DNA from: Antedon mediterranea
Lineage: Eukaryota; Echinodermata; Crinoidea; Comatulida; Antedonidae
DNA length: 64,000 bases
Assembly (NCBI RefSeq): GCF_964355755.1
Contig: NC_092670.1
Location: 26,959,795-27,023,794 of the forward strand
Direction of reading: 5' to 3'
Shown: one piece after another, positions 24,191 through 37,742 of the stretch
Layout: the number at the start of each line of letters is the position of its first letter
Numbering within the stretch: the stretch's first letter is position 1
Notes under the pieces: model-generated
What the model was told of the DNA's origin: nothing
What the model saw: the letters and a program-made list of their open reading frames with translations, nothing else
Database searches by the model: none
Position numbers and translations under genes: made by a program

Positions 24191-26340
24191 GTTTTTTTAC
24201 GAAATCCGGTAGATATGTTAATTATTGGTATATTAGTATACATATGGACACTATATTCGGTCTGGACCGTCAATATTTTACTATTTGAAAATAACTAATC
24301 CGGTTAAAATGGTACCTGTCGAAATAACATACACCGCGCATCACAGTAGCGCGTAGAGCGATGGCTTGGCACATTGTGTATCGGTCGCACGCTAGCTATG
24401 CTGCCGCCGAAGCATTACAAAGGTTTTTGTGGATTGGCATGTTTGTTAATTATCTGAATAAAAAATAATGGAGTCATTTAGTCCATGGGCCAGGTCCAGT
24501 TTTTTGCGAAAGCAGTATCAAATTGGTGGCAAATGCTACCATACATTTTTGGAAAGCTTAATATGTCTACTTTTCAGAAATCCATGATAGCAATGCCAAT
24601 TGTACAGCTTAATAGTAATTTTTTAGGATTATATAACACCGCCTACGGAAAATATGCACCACAAAATTTTGGGGTAGGGGGTAACACTTTTGCTAATAAC
24701 TCGGGATTTAATGAACAGATTTGCATTTTCTTGGTATCAATATGTAGTGTATAGACTGCTTAAGTGTAATATATTTTTCTAAGTAAATCCAACAATTATT
24801 GACGCTATTAGAGATCAGAAGGTCATTGAACTTTAGTAAAAAATTATTTTTTGTCTAATATTAACTTATAACTTTCAGTTTTTTACACAAAAAAATACAA
24901 TAGATGTTATGCAAACTGATGTTTTCATGAACATATAGACCCAATAAAGAAGAAAATTGAAGTTAAAGATTAACAAAATATGAATATGCTGTGTATTATG
25001 AAGAAATTTGTTGTTTTTAGTAATTTGTAATCGTTTACAATTATGGGGTAGGGGGTAACATTTTTGCGAATAACTTACAATTTAGTTAACAGATTTGCAT
25101 TTTCTTGCTATCAGTATGTAGTGTATAGATTGCCTAATTGTAATATACTTTTTAAAAATGAATCCCGCATTTATTGACATCTTTAGAGGTCAAAAGGTCA
25201 CTGACCTTTAATAAAAAATGCAATTTCTTCTAAATTAGCTTATAAATTTCAATTTTAAACACAAAAATACAGGAAATCTTATGCAAACTAATGTTTTCTT
25301 AAACCTATAGACACAATAAATAAGAAAATTGAATTTAACATTTTTTCTAAATTGAATATGCTGTGCATTATAACGAATGTTTTTCGTCATTAGTTATCTT
25401 TGACAATAATGGGGTAGGGGGTAACGTTTTTGCAAATAACTTAAGATTTAGTGAACAGATTTACATTTTCTTGTTATCAGTATGTAGTGTATGGATTTCT
25501 TTATTGTAATATGCTTTTAAAAAATGAATCGAACATCTATTGATGTCTTTTAGAGGTCAAAAGTCAATAACCTTTAATCAAAAATGCAATTTCTTCTAAA
25601 TTAGCTTATAAATTTCAATTTTAAACACAAAAATACAAGATATCTTATGCAAACTAATGTTTTCTTAAGCCTATAGACACAATAAATAAGAAAATTGAAT
25701 TTAACAAACAAATATTCTGTGAATTTATGAGGACATTCTGTCTGTTAATAGTATTATTATTAACAATTATAGGGTAAGGGGTTACATTTTTCCTAATAAC
25801 TTTGTATTTAGTGATCACATTTGCATATTTTTGGTATTAATATGTACTGCGTAGGTTGCCTAATTGTTATATTCATTGTGAAAAAATAAAACGTAACATA
25901 TATTGACATCATTGTAGGTCAAATGGTCATTGAACATTTAAAGAAATGCAATTTCGTCCAAATTTAACATTAATAAAGTTTCAATATTTAACGCAAAAAT
26001 ACACCAAATCTAAATTTTTTTTTAAAGCTATAAAAACAATGGACAAGAAATTGAAGTTAAAGATTAAAAACAAATAAACATGTGTAATAATATTAGGAAT
26101 TGTGACCGTAATAGTAATTTGTAATTATTAAAAATTATGGGGTAAGGGGTAACATTTTTGGTAATAACTTTGAATTTAGTCTACATATTTTGCATTTCTA
26201 GGAACCAATAAGTAGTATATAAACTGTTTAATTGCTATATATTAAAAAATTATCAAAATGTTATTACCAATAGATTTATGTGGTTTTTAACTTATTAAAC
26301 CTATAGGAAAAAATTCACCGTTTAGTATTGTTATGGGGTA

Positions 26341-28229
26341 CGAAATAACAAAATGCATGACTTTTTGGAAGCTATACATTATTTGATTTATTATTTATTA
26401 AAATAAATGAAATTTAAATATGAGGATATTAAATAAACATATCCAGGTTCTGTGTTGTAAATTGTTTTTTATAATTTACATTCTAAACATTCAATTGTCT
26501 ATAGTAATCATAGAAATTGTTTAGATTACCAATTATATCTTTTATTTGTAACTGATAAGATATTCTAAGGTTATAATTGTTCATCTGGTTTGCAAATGCA
26601 AATGAGATAGTTTTTTCTAAACAAAACTGTTATGGTATTGTAATATTACAGGACAATTACATTTTACTTCATCTTGATTTAAAGAAAACAGTTAGTTTAT
26701 TCAAACTCATTAATATGTCAATTTTTTAGATTTTCATATTAGCTGCAGTTCCACATCTTCCACATACGTTTGAAAGAACTGAGTATCTCTATGTTTTCAT
26801 ATCGCAGTTTAAAGTATGTTCCATGTATCTTGGCATGGTCGAAGGTGGTTGTAAGTTTTCCCCATTTTGATCAAGGTTACCATTAATATCTATTAACCAA
26901 TGTTTTAACCAAGAACACTGGTGCAGCATGTTACGGTCTTCAGTCTCTTTGTATTTTCTGGACTCCTGGAAAGGACCCAAAATATTGTGTCGAGAGAGAC
27001 ATTGACATGGAAATTAACAATTATATTGGAGGATAACTCTGACACAACCACCTAAAGTTAGGTGAGAAGGTCCAGTCAATACAATTTAGACAGGAAGGAA
27101 AAATCTTATCTGGTACATCTTCAGAAGAGAGTCATGCATACTTTACATTTTCCTCATTGCTCACAGACGCCACTGAGCCAAATAGTGTTTCTATCCATTG
27201 TTGGATGCCCTTCACATCTTTAGAGAATACAGACTGAAGACTATAACGTGCTGTACCAGTGTACTTGGTTCTAGTATTTTCGTCAGCTTTTTCATAACAT
27301 TTTAAAAGATATTAACGGTAACGTTGATCAAAATCGGAAAACTTGCAAAGTATCACATTCCAAAATGTCAATGAACATTGCACAAGATCATACTTCAGTT
27401 TGCGATAACAAAATCATGTCTTTTAAAGATTTCTATATATACCCAGTTGTTTTAAATGATGTAGGCTTTACTGGAATTTGACGATGTAATATAATAGAAT
27501 TAATTTTTCAAGAAAGTGTGAATTGCTAAACTGCAGCTGATATGCAGATCAGAAACATTTACATATTGTTACGGAGTTCGTTTTTGTAAACCAAGATACA
27601 GGAAAATGTCAGATGAACATTTATAGAAAAAGAATATCTTTTAAATACTGTACAAATTTAATTGGTAGGCCCTAGTGTCATTTTTAAAATTACTATATAA
27701 GTCGATTAATTGATTTAAAGTACAATCTGTAAAATAATAACAATTTACATATACAGTATAGCCTAAAAACAGTAGCGAGCCGTAGGATGTATTTAAAAAA
27801 TAACCAAATACCCTATCTAAAGTAGTGGAGCTGTAGCTTGGTGGTTAACATGCTTGCCTTCCAATCCAAAGTTCCGTGGTTCAATCCTGACCTAGTGCCA
27901 GGCTTGTAACTCACGACTCTTTCAACTCCACTCCTTAAGCCTTAAGTGAGACTTAGTTTATAATCACGATAAATTATAAAATAGTTTATCCACCCTGTAA
28001 TTTCACGATGAAATATATGTTTTTATAAAACTCCTATCCTCATATTAAAACAAAATCATTAATTTTTTTTTCAATAATTTATACCCTCCAACAAGTCATG
28101 CATAATGTGTGCATTGTGTACCCCACAACAACACTAAATACTAACATTTTATCTACAGGCTTTAAATAAAACTACACAACCACTATTATTTGAGATCAAA
28201 ATGTTGCATAATTTTTGAATATAACAATT
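26341..28229. other. Spacer between the foldback arms
   Basis: AT-rich, with a SINE at 27821-28030. On the minus strand, 26,790-27,260 holds coding-like pieces (QQWIETLFGSVASV near 27,190; SRKYKETEDRNMLHQCSWL near 26,930) interrupted by stops. These may be a captured host fragment or the relic of a transposase. No family recognised. Confidence 0.35.
27821..28030 (+). repeat. tRNA-derived SINE
   Basis: An A-box-like TAGCTTGGTGGTTAAC and B box GGTTCAATCCT are spaced as in a tRNA gene, followed by a non-tRNA body and AT-rich tail. The acceptor stem does not close, so a functional tRNA is unlikely. Confidence 0.75.
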
Positions 28230-30231
28230 TTTGATTAAACAGTTTATACAGTACCCTACTTATTGTTACCAAGAAATGCAAAATATGTTCAATAAATTCA
28301 AAGTTATTAGCGAAAATGTTACCCCTTATCCCATAATTTTTAAGGATTACAAATTACTAATACGGTCAAAATTCTTCATATTGTTAGGGCCTATACATGT
28401 TTATTTGTGTTTAATCTTTAACTTTAATTTGTATTTGTACATTGTCTTTATAGGTTTAAAAAAAAACACCAGTTTGTAATAGATTTGTTGTATTTTTGTG
28501 TTTAAAATTGAAACTTTATTAATGTTAAATTTGGACGAAATTGTATTTTTTGTTAATGTTCAATGATCCTTTGACCTACAATGATGTCAATATGTTACGT
28601 TTTATTTTTTCAACATGAATATAACAATTAGGCAACCTACACAGTACATTATTAATACAAAAAAATGCAAATTTGATCACTAAATACAAAGTTATTAGAA
28701 AAAATGTTGCCCCTTACCCTATAATTGTTAATAACAAATTATTAGTAACGGACAAAATTTCTTCATAAATTCATAGAATATTTGTTTGTTTAATTTCAAT
28801 TTTCTTATTCATTGTGTCTATATGTTTAGGAAAACATCAACATAAGATCTTTTGTAAGTTTGTGTTTAAAATTGAAATGTATAAGTTAATTTAGAAGAAA
28901 TTGCATTTTTGATTGAAGGTCATTGACCTTTTGACCTCTAAAGACGTCAATAGATGCTGGATTCATTTAAAAAAAATATATTACAATAATGAAATCCATA
29001 CACTACATAATGATAACATGAAAATGTAAATCTGTTCACTAAATCTTAAGTTATTTGCAAAAACGTTACCCCCTACCCCATAATTGTCACAAATTACTAA
29101 TGACGAACAAGTTTCTTTATAATGCACAGCATATTCAATTTAGAAAAAATGTTAAATTCAATTTTCTTATTTATTGTGTCTATAGGTTTAAGAAAACATT
29201 AGTTTGCATAAGATTTCCTGTTTTTTGTGTTTAAAATTGAAATTTATAAGCTAATTTAGAAGAAATTGCATTTTTTATTAAAGGTCAGTGACCTTTTGAC
29301 CTCTAAAGATGTCAACAAATGCGGGATTCATTTTTAAAAAGTATATTACAATTAGGCAATCTATACACTACATATTGATAGCAAGAAAATGCAAATCTGT
29401 TAACTAAATTGTAAGTTATTCGCAAAAATGTTACCCCCTACCCCATAATTGTAAACGATTACAAATTACTAAAAACAACAAATTTCTTCATAATACACAG
29501 CATATTCATATTTTGTTAATCTTTAACTTCAATTTTCTTGTTTATTGGGTCTATATGTTCATGAAAACATCAGTTTGCATAACATCTATTGTATTTTTTT
29601 TGTTAAAAACTGAAAGTTATACGTTAATATTAGACAAAAAATCATTTTTTATTAAAGTTCAATGACCTTCTGACCTCTAATGGCGTCAATAATTGTTGGA
29701 TTTACTTAGAAAAATATATTACACTTAAGCTGTCTATACAATACATATTGATACCAAGAAAATGCAAATCTGTTCATTAAATCCTGAGTTATTAGCAAAA
29801 GTGTTACCCCCTACCCCAAAATTTTGTGGTGCATATTTTCCGTAGGCGGTGTTATATAATCCTCAAAAATGACTATTAAGCTGTACAATTGGCATTGCTA
29901 TCATGGATTTCTGAAAAGTAGACATATTAAGCTTTCCAAAAATGTATGGTAGCATTTGCCACCAATTTGATACCGAAAAAATGTCTGGCCCATGGACTAA
30001 TTTTCAATATGAAGTATTTAATTTTATCATTGTATGTATACCCTAATTGTGTTGGTGTTTCATTGTAAGTGACCGAGTTTCACACAACAAACTTGTTTAG
30101 AAATGGTATGGATATTATCATCAGTTTACTAGGCTAGTAGTACCAACTTTAGGCCTGGTTAACTAGGCCTGATGTCTTTACTATGTGGATTGTGGCGAAA
30201 AATCGATGTAAGATTTATGATTTATAAAATG

Positions 30232-32602
30232 TAATACATTTGATACTGAATGTGTCGACACGAACAAACGAACAGATATGAAACGCCAAGAGTGCATCAT
30301 TAAAACTGCATTCGACTCGATTAGCACACGAAATATCATAAACATGGAAAACCAGGTCCAAACGGCCCCTTTTTCAGCGGCTGGTAAGGTTTGCTCAGTG
30401 GATTGGTCATCGTTAACCAAAATAATCAAATCAAATCAAATCAAGGCTATCTGTATGTTTGCCAAAAGATGGCGGCCAACAACATGACTATATTTTATGT
30501 TGCCAGATCTACAGGTATGTAACTAGCTAGAGAGAATTTGTTCAGAATACATCATTACTCTAATGGATTTTTTCTCGAAAAATGACTGGAAGTATCACTT
30601 TTGATCTTTGACCTGATTATAATATAATTACCATATTTAAATTAACCTAAAACGATTGTTTTTCCTTTTTAAATGTTCGCACTTGGTGAGTGGACCAATT
30701 TACAGAAGATAAAAATGAGGGCCGCCATACCCCCAAAAATACAAATTAGGTTTTAAGATAGTGTTCTCCTATCTATGCAACTATTCGTCGTAGAGAATTG
30801 TAATTTGAATAGAATTGTTCAGCATGTGCATTATATTTACTGTAATCGAAAATATGAGGAAGTGTTACTTTTGATCTTTGACACGAAATTAATTAAATTA
30901 TAATTATTAATATGTTAATTAGCGTGATGCAACGATTTAAAGGCAACTACGAAGAAAAAAGTATTGTTATTCCAGAATTGCGTAGAGTAGGAGTTAATTT
31001 CAAATAATATTCTTTGTTATTTCCATTTTTGTTTAGTTTTTATTTTATTAGTTATTATCATTCTTTATTCTGTTCTTTATTCTATCCGTAATTGATCAGG
31101 ATTTTGCAGTATATAGGAAAATATATGTTGTATGATAAATGGTCAGATTATGGACGTATAATTAGACGTCCATGGGTCAGATGAATATTGGTTATTATCT
31201 TTTCTGTTCTTTATTCTGCCCGCAATTGATCAGGATTTTGCAGTATGTAGGAAAATATATGTTGTATAAATAGGCCTGTGTATAAAAGATGAATGGTCAG
31301 ATGGATATAGATAAGAGAAGTATGTCTGTTGTTAATGATGTTATTAATAAGTTATTGTGCTATATTTGTTTTCATAAAATGTCAGCAATTATGTTTTTGT
31401 GAATTAATGAGTATTCGTTATTTTAGGCCTAAAACAAATTGTCATGTTGCTCAAGCAGAATATTTGTTTTTTAAATTTGGATCGGTTGATCGGGATTTTT
31501 TTTAAGTCACTAAAGACTACAAGGACACTATTTATACAATAGTGTCTGAACAATCTACACACGGTTTGCTTTATACGTCAACAGTTGGCGAATCTAGTGC
31601 AGCGGATCCGGAGACTTGGTAAAATAGTGTCCGCGTGTGACTAGGGAGAATGCATTAGACCTAAAATTCATTGACTTATAATGTTAAATAGAGGGCACAA
31701 TTTTTAAAATGTGTTTGTCTATAGCCAAAATTGATAAAATAAAATTACAGTTTAGAAGGCTCTTTTTAAAACAAAAAAGGCTCTTTTTAAAACAAAAAAG
31801 GCTCATCAAACAAAGAATGTAATACAGTACAATTATAAAGTAAAAAAGTCCCTCAAAAGCAAAAAGAAAGAAAACCGCCGATTTTGGGTAACATAAATCT
31901 CTGAACATTAAAAAAAACAACCTGTAGAAACTATGCAGAATCAACAAAAGTATGTTATGGTGATTCAAATAATAAACGCTAGTTGCAGCAAAGTTTCCCG
32001 TAGATTGAGTTATTAAAATGTCAGTCACTAATGTTAGCCTATATTACGAAAAATGTATCCGTCCGTTTTATAAATCTATTGAGCATTGTTCATAATACGT
32101 TATGTTTATCATGTTCTATAACCAATCACACAATCAATTTATTTTTTCCAAATAAATGCAGTTTACAAATGGAGATAAACAAGATTAATTAAATTGAAGA
32201 AGGCATGATCCAAAAGCAGATGCTTGTGGCAGACATGCCTGTAAACAAAGATGGTATTTCGACAAACATATTAAAAATAAATTAAAAAGAAATAAATTGG
32301 TTAAACCATGGACGTATAATTATATCTCGTCTTCTTATAACGAACACTATAGGCCTACCAAGCAGCGTGTTGCGAACATGTGCATGGGGAGGGCCATAAG
32401 AAAACTTTACATTTCACACATGCATTGTATACGGTCAAACCAATTAACCCGCCGCTGAAAAAGGGGCCGTTTTGACCTGGTTTGCCATGTTTATGATATT
32501 TCGTGTGCTAATCGAGTCAAATGCAGTTTTAATGATGCACTCTTGGCGTTCCATATCTGTTCATTTGTTCGTGTCGACACATTCAGTATCACATGGCGAT
32601 AT
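30232..32602. mobile_element. Inverted-repeat pair around 2 kb of non-coding DNA
   Basis: About 150 bases at 30232-30383 (GATACTGAATGTGTCGACAC.. to ..CAGCGGCTG) are repeated in inverse orientation at 32450-32602. The matched open frames in the two arms are by-products of the repeat. The interior has a partial tandem duplication (TGATCAGGATTTTGCAGTAT at about 31096 and 31229). No transposase or target duplication was found. Confidence 0.6.
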
Positions 32603-32696
32603 TTCTGTATTTTTTCAATCAATTGCTTGCTTGCGAGTATTATATAAGGTATGGTTTAAAGATCTTTGGTTATGTTCGGCTTCGGGATGTTATACC

Positions 32697-32826
32697 ACAC
32701 TTAGGCCCCGGCTACGCTATATGGGTCGTCGGTTTCGTGTTATGGGTCGTCCAATTCTAGGTCGTCCAATTCGAAGTCACCCGGGTCGTTGGGTTCGTCC
32801 AATTCGAGGTCGTCGCTTTCTACACA
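32697..32826. repeat. Subterminal-repeat block ending TTTCTACACATCC
   Basis: Reiterated GGGTCGTCCAATTCGAGG-type words end in CGTCGCTTTCTACACATCC. This parallels the right end of the 4336-6599 element (CTTCGCTTTCGACACACCC), so it is probably the right end of a relative. The left end was not found. Confidence 0.45.
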
Positions 32827-34526
32827 TCCTATTTTAATATTGTGATGTCTTGCACAAAATCGCGAATATCTCGACTTTCTTGCGCGAAACTACGAAAAAC
32901 TTAAAAAGTAGGTTACATTTATTTTTCTTTTATGATTTACATATTGTGATTTGAAAATCGTACTTGGTACCATTGTAAAGCTAAAATCCTTATGATTATT
33001 TTAGTCTAAATTACATATCAATCAGATTACATACATAGTTTCAGTCGACTTTAATAAAAACGCTGGCATTGGCAGTTTCTAACTGGAAAAACCTCTGGAA
33101 AATGGTCTTTAAGTTATAATTAATAGTCACATAATTTTTCAGTACCATGGGCGGTCCGAGTGCTTCAGCCGTTCTCCGGGTTTATAGTAGGACTGTTTTT
33201 TGTAGTCAAGTTTAATAACATTTTATAGTAATAAATTACTAAAAAAATGAACTTTATGCAATTATTATTTAAAAAACTTTTTATTTCATGCATTTGCCAA
33301 TTAGCCAACAGATGATGCAATTCATTTACATCGTTTGCGTGGTTAAAAAATGATCATAGTTGTTATGTCATTACTATAAATGATGCAAAGTATATTTAGC
33401 ATCATGTAAACCCAAGACCTTTCGCAGTGTTAACAGTCCTTTGTAGGTTTTCCCGGATTGCTGCAATCTTCACTATATCTAATTTACATACAATGACCAA
33501 AAAAAAAAAATGTTTTTTTCTTTTGTTTTTTCATTAAATAAAAGTATGGTTATTATTTTTTTGATTTCAAGAAATATTATTTAAGTACATACACAGTATT
33601 TTTTATTGTCAGGTATAATGATGTGAGCAGACAGTTGCTAGTGTGTCTCTTCATGTGTGAGAGGGTGATATTTTGATTACGTTTAGATTAAAGGCCAGGT
33701 GCGGGCAAAAAATTTCTATTGATCATACATTCCAATAAGTATCGACCTATAGTTCCCCTATGTTTCATAATTTTTGGGATTTTATTTGTGTTACACAAGC
33801 TTGTTAAAAATAAGCACTTTCTTATAGAGGCAATTTAAAAAACTATGAAAAATAAACGGTGGGTCAAAAAATGTTATCAGATGACTAAATATAGGTAATA
33901 TAACTTGAATTTGACATTTCTGGTATTTTGATTCAACTTCAGATTTTTATTTTCATGCTAAAGCAAAAATTATCCACCGTATATCCACCATCTTTTTTCA
34001 CCTTCTAGGGAGTCACCAGACATGTTATTACATTAGGTTCAACTACCTAACTACTTCCTGGTTTTTATGGCAGAATTTTGCCAAAATTTGTATTTGACTA
34101 TATTAAGGGAAATTCATGTTCTTTTGTCTTGATTTCAGTTAAAAATATTTGATTTATGTAGAAATAACCAGATATTATATTTAAAATTCATGCATGTACC
34201 TGAGCTTTAACACAGGGGTTGCCATTTGGCACTGTAATACAAGCAACCTGTGTCATTCTTGGGTAGTCAAGTGCTAATAGAACATTTTCTGGACACGACA
34301 GATTGTTTTTAGCTCGGTTATGGCAAAGGGGTATAGGTCAGACTAGGGTTGGTTCAGTTTATGGTATTAAATCTGTTATTGTTTGCTGCACCTGAAAACC
34401 TAACCCTAATAAAGATAGTCTGATCTATGTTAAAAAGTGTACTACGGTTACCCGTGTACTACTAGTGCAATTATTTTAATTGTTTTTTCTTTAGTTAAAT
34501 TTGGTATTGTTTCTTTTCTTTTTTAG
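32827..34526. other. Non-coding, probably intronic to PSMC3IP
   Basis: AT-rich sequence with no recognised exon. The first coding exon of PSMC3IP is expected upstream of 34527, but it is only a few codons long in the family and was not found. Confidence 0.35.
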
Positions 34527-34621
34527 CTGCCAATGCAATTTTAGAATATTTAAATAAACAAAACAGACCATACAGTGGAACTGATATATTTAGCAATTTA
34601 CACCAGAAGTATGGGAAAACT
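34527..34621 (+). CDS. PSMC3IP: PSMC3IP/HOP2 exon encoding the N-terminal winged helix
   Basis: HOP2 pairs with MND1 and stimulates DMC1/RAD51 strand exchange in meiosis; the N-terminal winged helix binds DNA. The exon is bounded by TTCTTTTTTAG and GTAAGT. In the phase beginning with two bases of a codon it reads AANAILEYLNKQNRPYSG followed by TDIFSNLHQKYGKT. This aligns closely with the vertebrate winged-helix start (LxYLxxQNRPYSxxDVFxNL). The next exon, expected to carry the GKQKVYF region, was not found in the following 5 kb. Either introns are long, the gene is broken, or this is an isolated duplicated exon. Confidence 0.75.
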
Positions 34622-36858
34622 GTAAGTATTTTAGAGTTTAAACGTAAAATTTTTAGTGGAAACAAACTTTGAATAAAAAAACAATACTAAAATACTGTTA
34701 CTATTTTCCTAAAGATAAACAAAAATCACACTAGATAGATACTACAAAATCAACACTATCAATATAATTTGACCACAGAAACCTATTAACATGTCAAGTA
34801 CTACCAAATTCTTTTCAATTGCCAATTACTGTTATTTCCTTTCGAACAAATATTTATATTATGCTTTATTAAGTGCATAATGTGTTTTGCATTCAAATGG
34901 AACTCAGCAAAATACTAATATGCTATTTTTTTTTATAATGATTTACATCAGTGTTTTTGTAAACGTGTTATTTTGTTACTTCCCAGAAATTTTATATAAA
35001 ACTATTGTAGTAGTATTTTATTATTTAAGAAAATCATTCCACTCTGCCAATTAATTTGCAGTTCAATTTTCATACATTTTCCAACTTAAACAAATACATT
35101 ATTTCATGTCTGTTCACCATGGAATAATTCTTAACAAGATGCATCACATTAATTATTCATTTATAAAAAACAAAATTTAGCTATTGTAATTCATGTTGTC
35201 CTATAACAAAAAAATAGATTTTAATTTAGCATAGGACATTGAACTCTGAAACTGGAATCTAAGCTGTTTTTTTATTGTGACAAATTGATTTTCACATTGG
35301 TAGAATTGTGCACATTTAACATCAAAACCTTTTTACATTTAACGGCGTGATGTTTGCACATCATTACTGGATTATAAATTTTTACAGACTTGCCCATTTG
35401 AAGGTAAAATGTTTGCACAAATATTATTTTGCTATTCTTGGGTGTGCCTCACTTGTTTCAACGGTCAATTTGATTGTAGTTGAACCAGTTCAATTTTGAT
35501 GCTTGATGATTAAATCTAACTGTTCCTGTCTCTGTTTCATAAAAAAAGGCGTAATGTTGCCAGTCTGCTTTACATAGTTAATTAGCGTGTACGTTCAAAG
35601 CACAAGTAAGTTATTGAACTTGACTTATTATTCGCTTTTAATTTAATTGGTTTTGAAAAAACTTTCAAATAAAGCAAATATACTTAGTACAAAATGGATG
35701 TTGCTTAGAATTCTAGGTGGTGCTTTGAATGGCTGGAACCAGCATAATTACACCCATGACTTTGGCTTTAAATTTGGTTTATTCAAATATCAATTCAAAG
35801 TCTACTTCTTTCCATAATTAGGTTATATGCATTATCATGCATCTTATTGATTTTGTCAGAATCTAGATTTTGTTTATTCTTTCCATAGCAATATTTTGTC
35901 CCTTAATTATCTTGAGATCAATTTCATCTAGTTAAGTCAATTTTCGTATATTCCTTATGGCCAGGAATCGATTTGGTTATGTTTTCACGATGCGCAATCA
36001 AAAATTATGCGGCTACGCATGATTTAACGAAATCACGTTTTTAATCATATCTTCATAAGCATGTATCGTAGTTAAACCAAATTTGGTACGCATGCTTACA
36101 ATTTTCAAAATTGATTTTCGATGTAGTTAGAGTACGTTTCAGGCAAATTTATGCGTTAAACATTAATGCGCACTCTTTTTGCCCGATTTCTGTTTTACAA
36201 CCTCTCTTTAGTAATTTCATCATATTTTATTCACTTTTCAACTCGAAATTGCGTTATACGAGCATGTCAAAAGTGACATGCTACACACATGTAAGTTAAC
36301 AAAACAAAATACGATTTTTTTATGTCCGTATTGCAAGTGTATAAACTATACGCCTGATTTATAATGAAATCGAGAGAAACTTTGTCTTTATTATTATGTA
36401 ACAAGAGTGGTATGACATATACGTGTTGGGTTGTTGTTTTATTCAAGTGGCTCGATGTGCAGTGATCATATCTTTCATATATTATAAATAATTAAAGATT
36501 ATGACAAAATCAATATATCTTTATTTAAATCAATGCATCTGTAACCTTTAATTCGTCATAGTGACAAATTAAATCTAGTTGATAATTAGTTTGATTATTA
36601 TGTATCTTTAAAAATCATATTGCCTACAGTATATCAGTATTAAGGTAATTTCATGTTCTACTTTAATAAATTTCATCTATTCAATATTAAAAAAAGTCAA
36701 TTAGAGTCAATTATATATTAAAACTAGGGCGTCTCAACATTTTTGAATTTCAGAATGATTTAGGACTAAATATAATCTGGTTTTAGGAGAGAATAATACT
36801 ACTCTTTCTTGAATTCCTGATCTATCGTTTATATATAAAATTTTTAGAGAGAAATATA
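34622..36858. other. AT-rich non-coding sequence downstream of the HOP2 exon
   Basis: No exon, RNA or clear element is seen. It is probably an intron of PSMC3IP. Confidence 0.35.
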
Positions 36859-37740
36859 CCGTATATTTTGGTGTATAAGTCGCACCTGTGTATAAGACGC
36901 ACCCCCTAACTGAGAGTAAAATATCGGTATTTTTTATATCGTCGGTGTATAAGACGCACCTTATATTTCATCAAAACAATGTTTTTTTAAATTGTAATCA
37001 ATATTATTGTAATAATATATTTTGTTATATCTGCAACGGCGTCCTTTATTTAGGTTTTTTTCTTACCTAGGCTCGGCCGCGCCAAGCCTCAACAGCCTCA
37101 ACATCGAGTGCATGACCGTGTGTGTAACATGTACGTGTGGGCTAGCCTCGCTCGATCATTTCGAGAGGGCGCACGTTTTCACGGACAATCGTATTCGATT
37201 AGTATCTATGTATGTATCCGAGAATTGAAGTGTGTACGCTAGGTCCATGCTATAATCACCTGGAGAATATACTAGTCGAATACCGTACACCATGTGGCGC
37301 GCCGCCAAGAGGGCTTGCGCTGGGGGTACGGCGATCGTGCGTATAACTACTGTATAAATAAATACAAAGAACAAGTTCTTTGATAAATACTAGGCCTAGG
37401 CCTATTCCAATCGTACGTAAACGTTTACAAATGAAATTTTATCGCCATAATGAACAAATCTTTTCATCATATTTAGTATAACATCATGCTAAAATGCCTT
37501 GAAAACTAGGCAGAAGCAGGTTGCCGTTACGTTAGTTAGTTACTGTAGCTAGGCCTAGGCCTAGCCTACTCAGCTCAGGCCTAGCAAACGAGGTGACGAT
37601 AGCCTAGTAGGCCTAGCTAGGCTAGGCCTATATGTACAATCTGTGTGGTGAGGCATTTATGTTCGGTGTATAAGACGCACCCTTAATTTAGAGGTCAAAT
37701 TTGCGTGTCAAAAGTGCGACTTATACACCGAAATATACGG
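36859..37740. mobile_element. Second pogo/Tigger-like MITE
   Basis: The ends CCGTATATTTTGGTGTATAA and CCGTATATTTCGGTGTATAA (complement of the right end) are flanked by TA on both sides (36857-36858 and 37741-37742). GTGTATAAGACGCACC words repeat subterminally. The 882-base element has no transposase. The interior includes an 88-base piece also found at 14824 and a TAGGCCTAG cluster (37540-37640). Confidence 0.85.
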
Positions 37741-37742
37741 TA

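Larger units (their letters stand above)
24481..29997. mobile_element. Foldback-type element with stacked internal repeats in its arms
   Basis: The arms 24481-26340 and 28230-29997 are inverted copies starting GTCCATGGGCCAG and flanked by TA (24479-24480 and 29998-29999). Each arm contains five tandem units of about 360-380 bases beginning GGGGTAGGGGGTAAC: at 24668, 25046, 25411, 25770 and 26139 on the left, and complements near 29820, 29443, 29076, 28716 and 28330 on the right. Such tandemly built inverted arms define foldback elements; sea urchin TU elements are a known example of the class. Mobilising enzyme not seen. Confidence 0.85.

Noticed and set aside
27821-27910. tRNA gene at the A-box/B-box pair
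   Set aside because: Acceptor and anticodon stems do not pair; the body continues as a SINE.
31684-32028. 114-codon hydrophobic minus-strand frame
   Set aside because: Composition follows the AT-rich DNA, including a tandem AAAAGGCTCTTTTTAAAAC duplication; no domain recognised.
32472-32837. 121-codon plus-strand frame
   Set aside because: Runs across an inverted repeat arm and a subterminal repeat block; mirror frame at 30181-30429.
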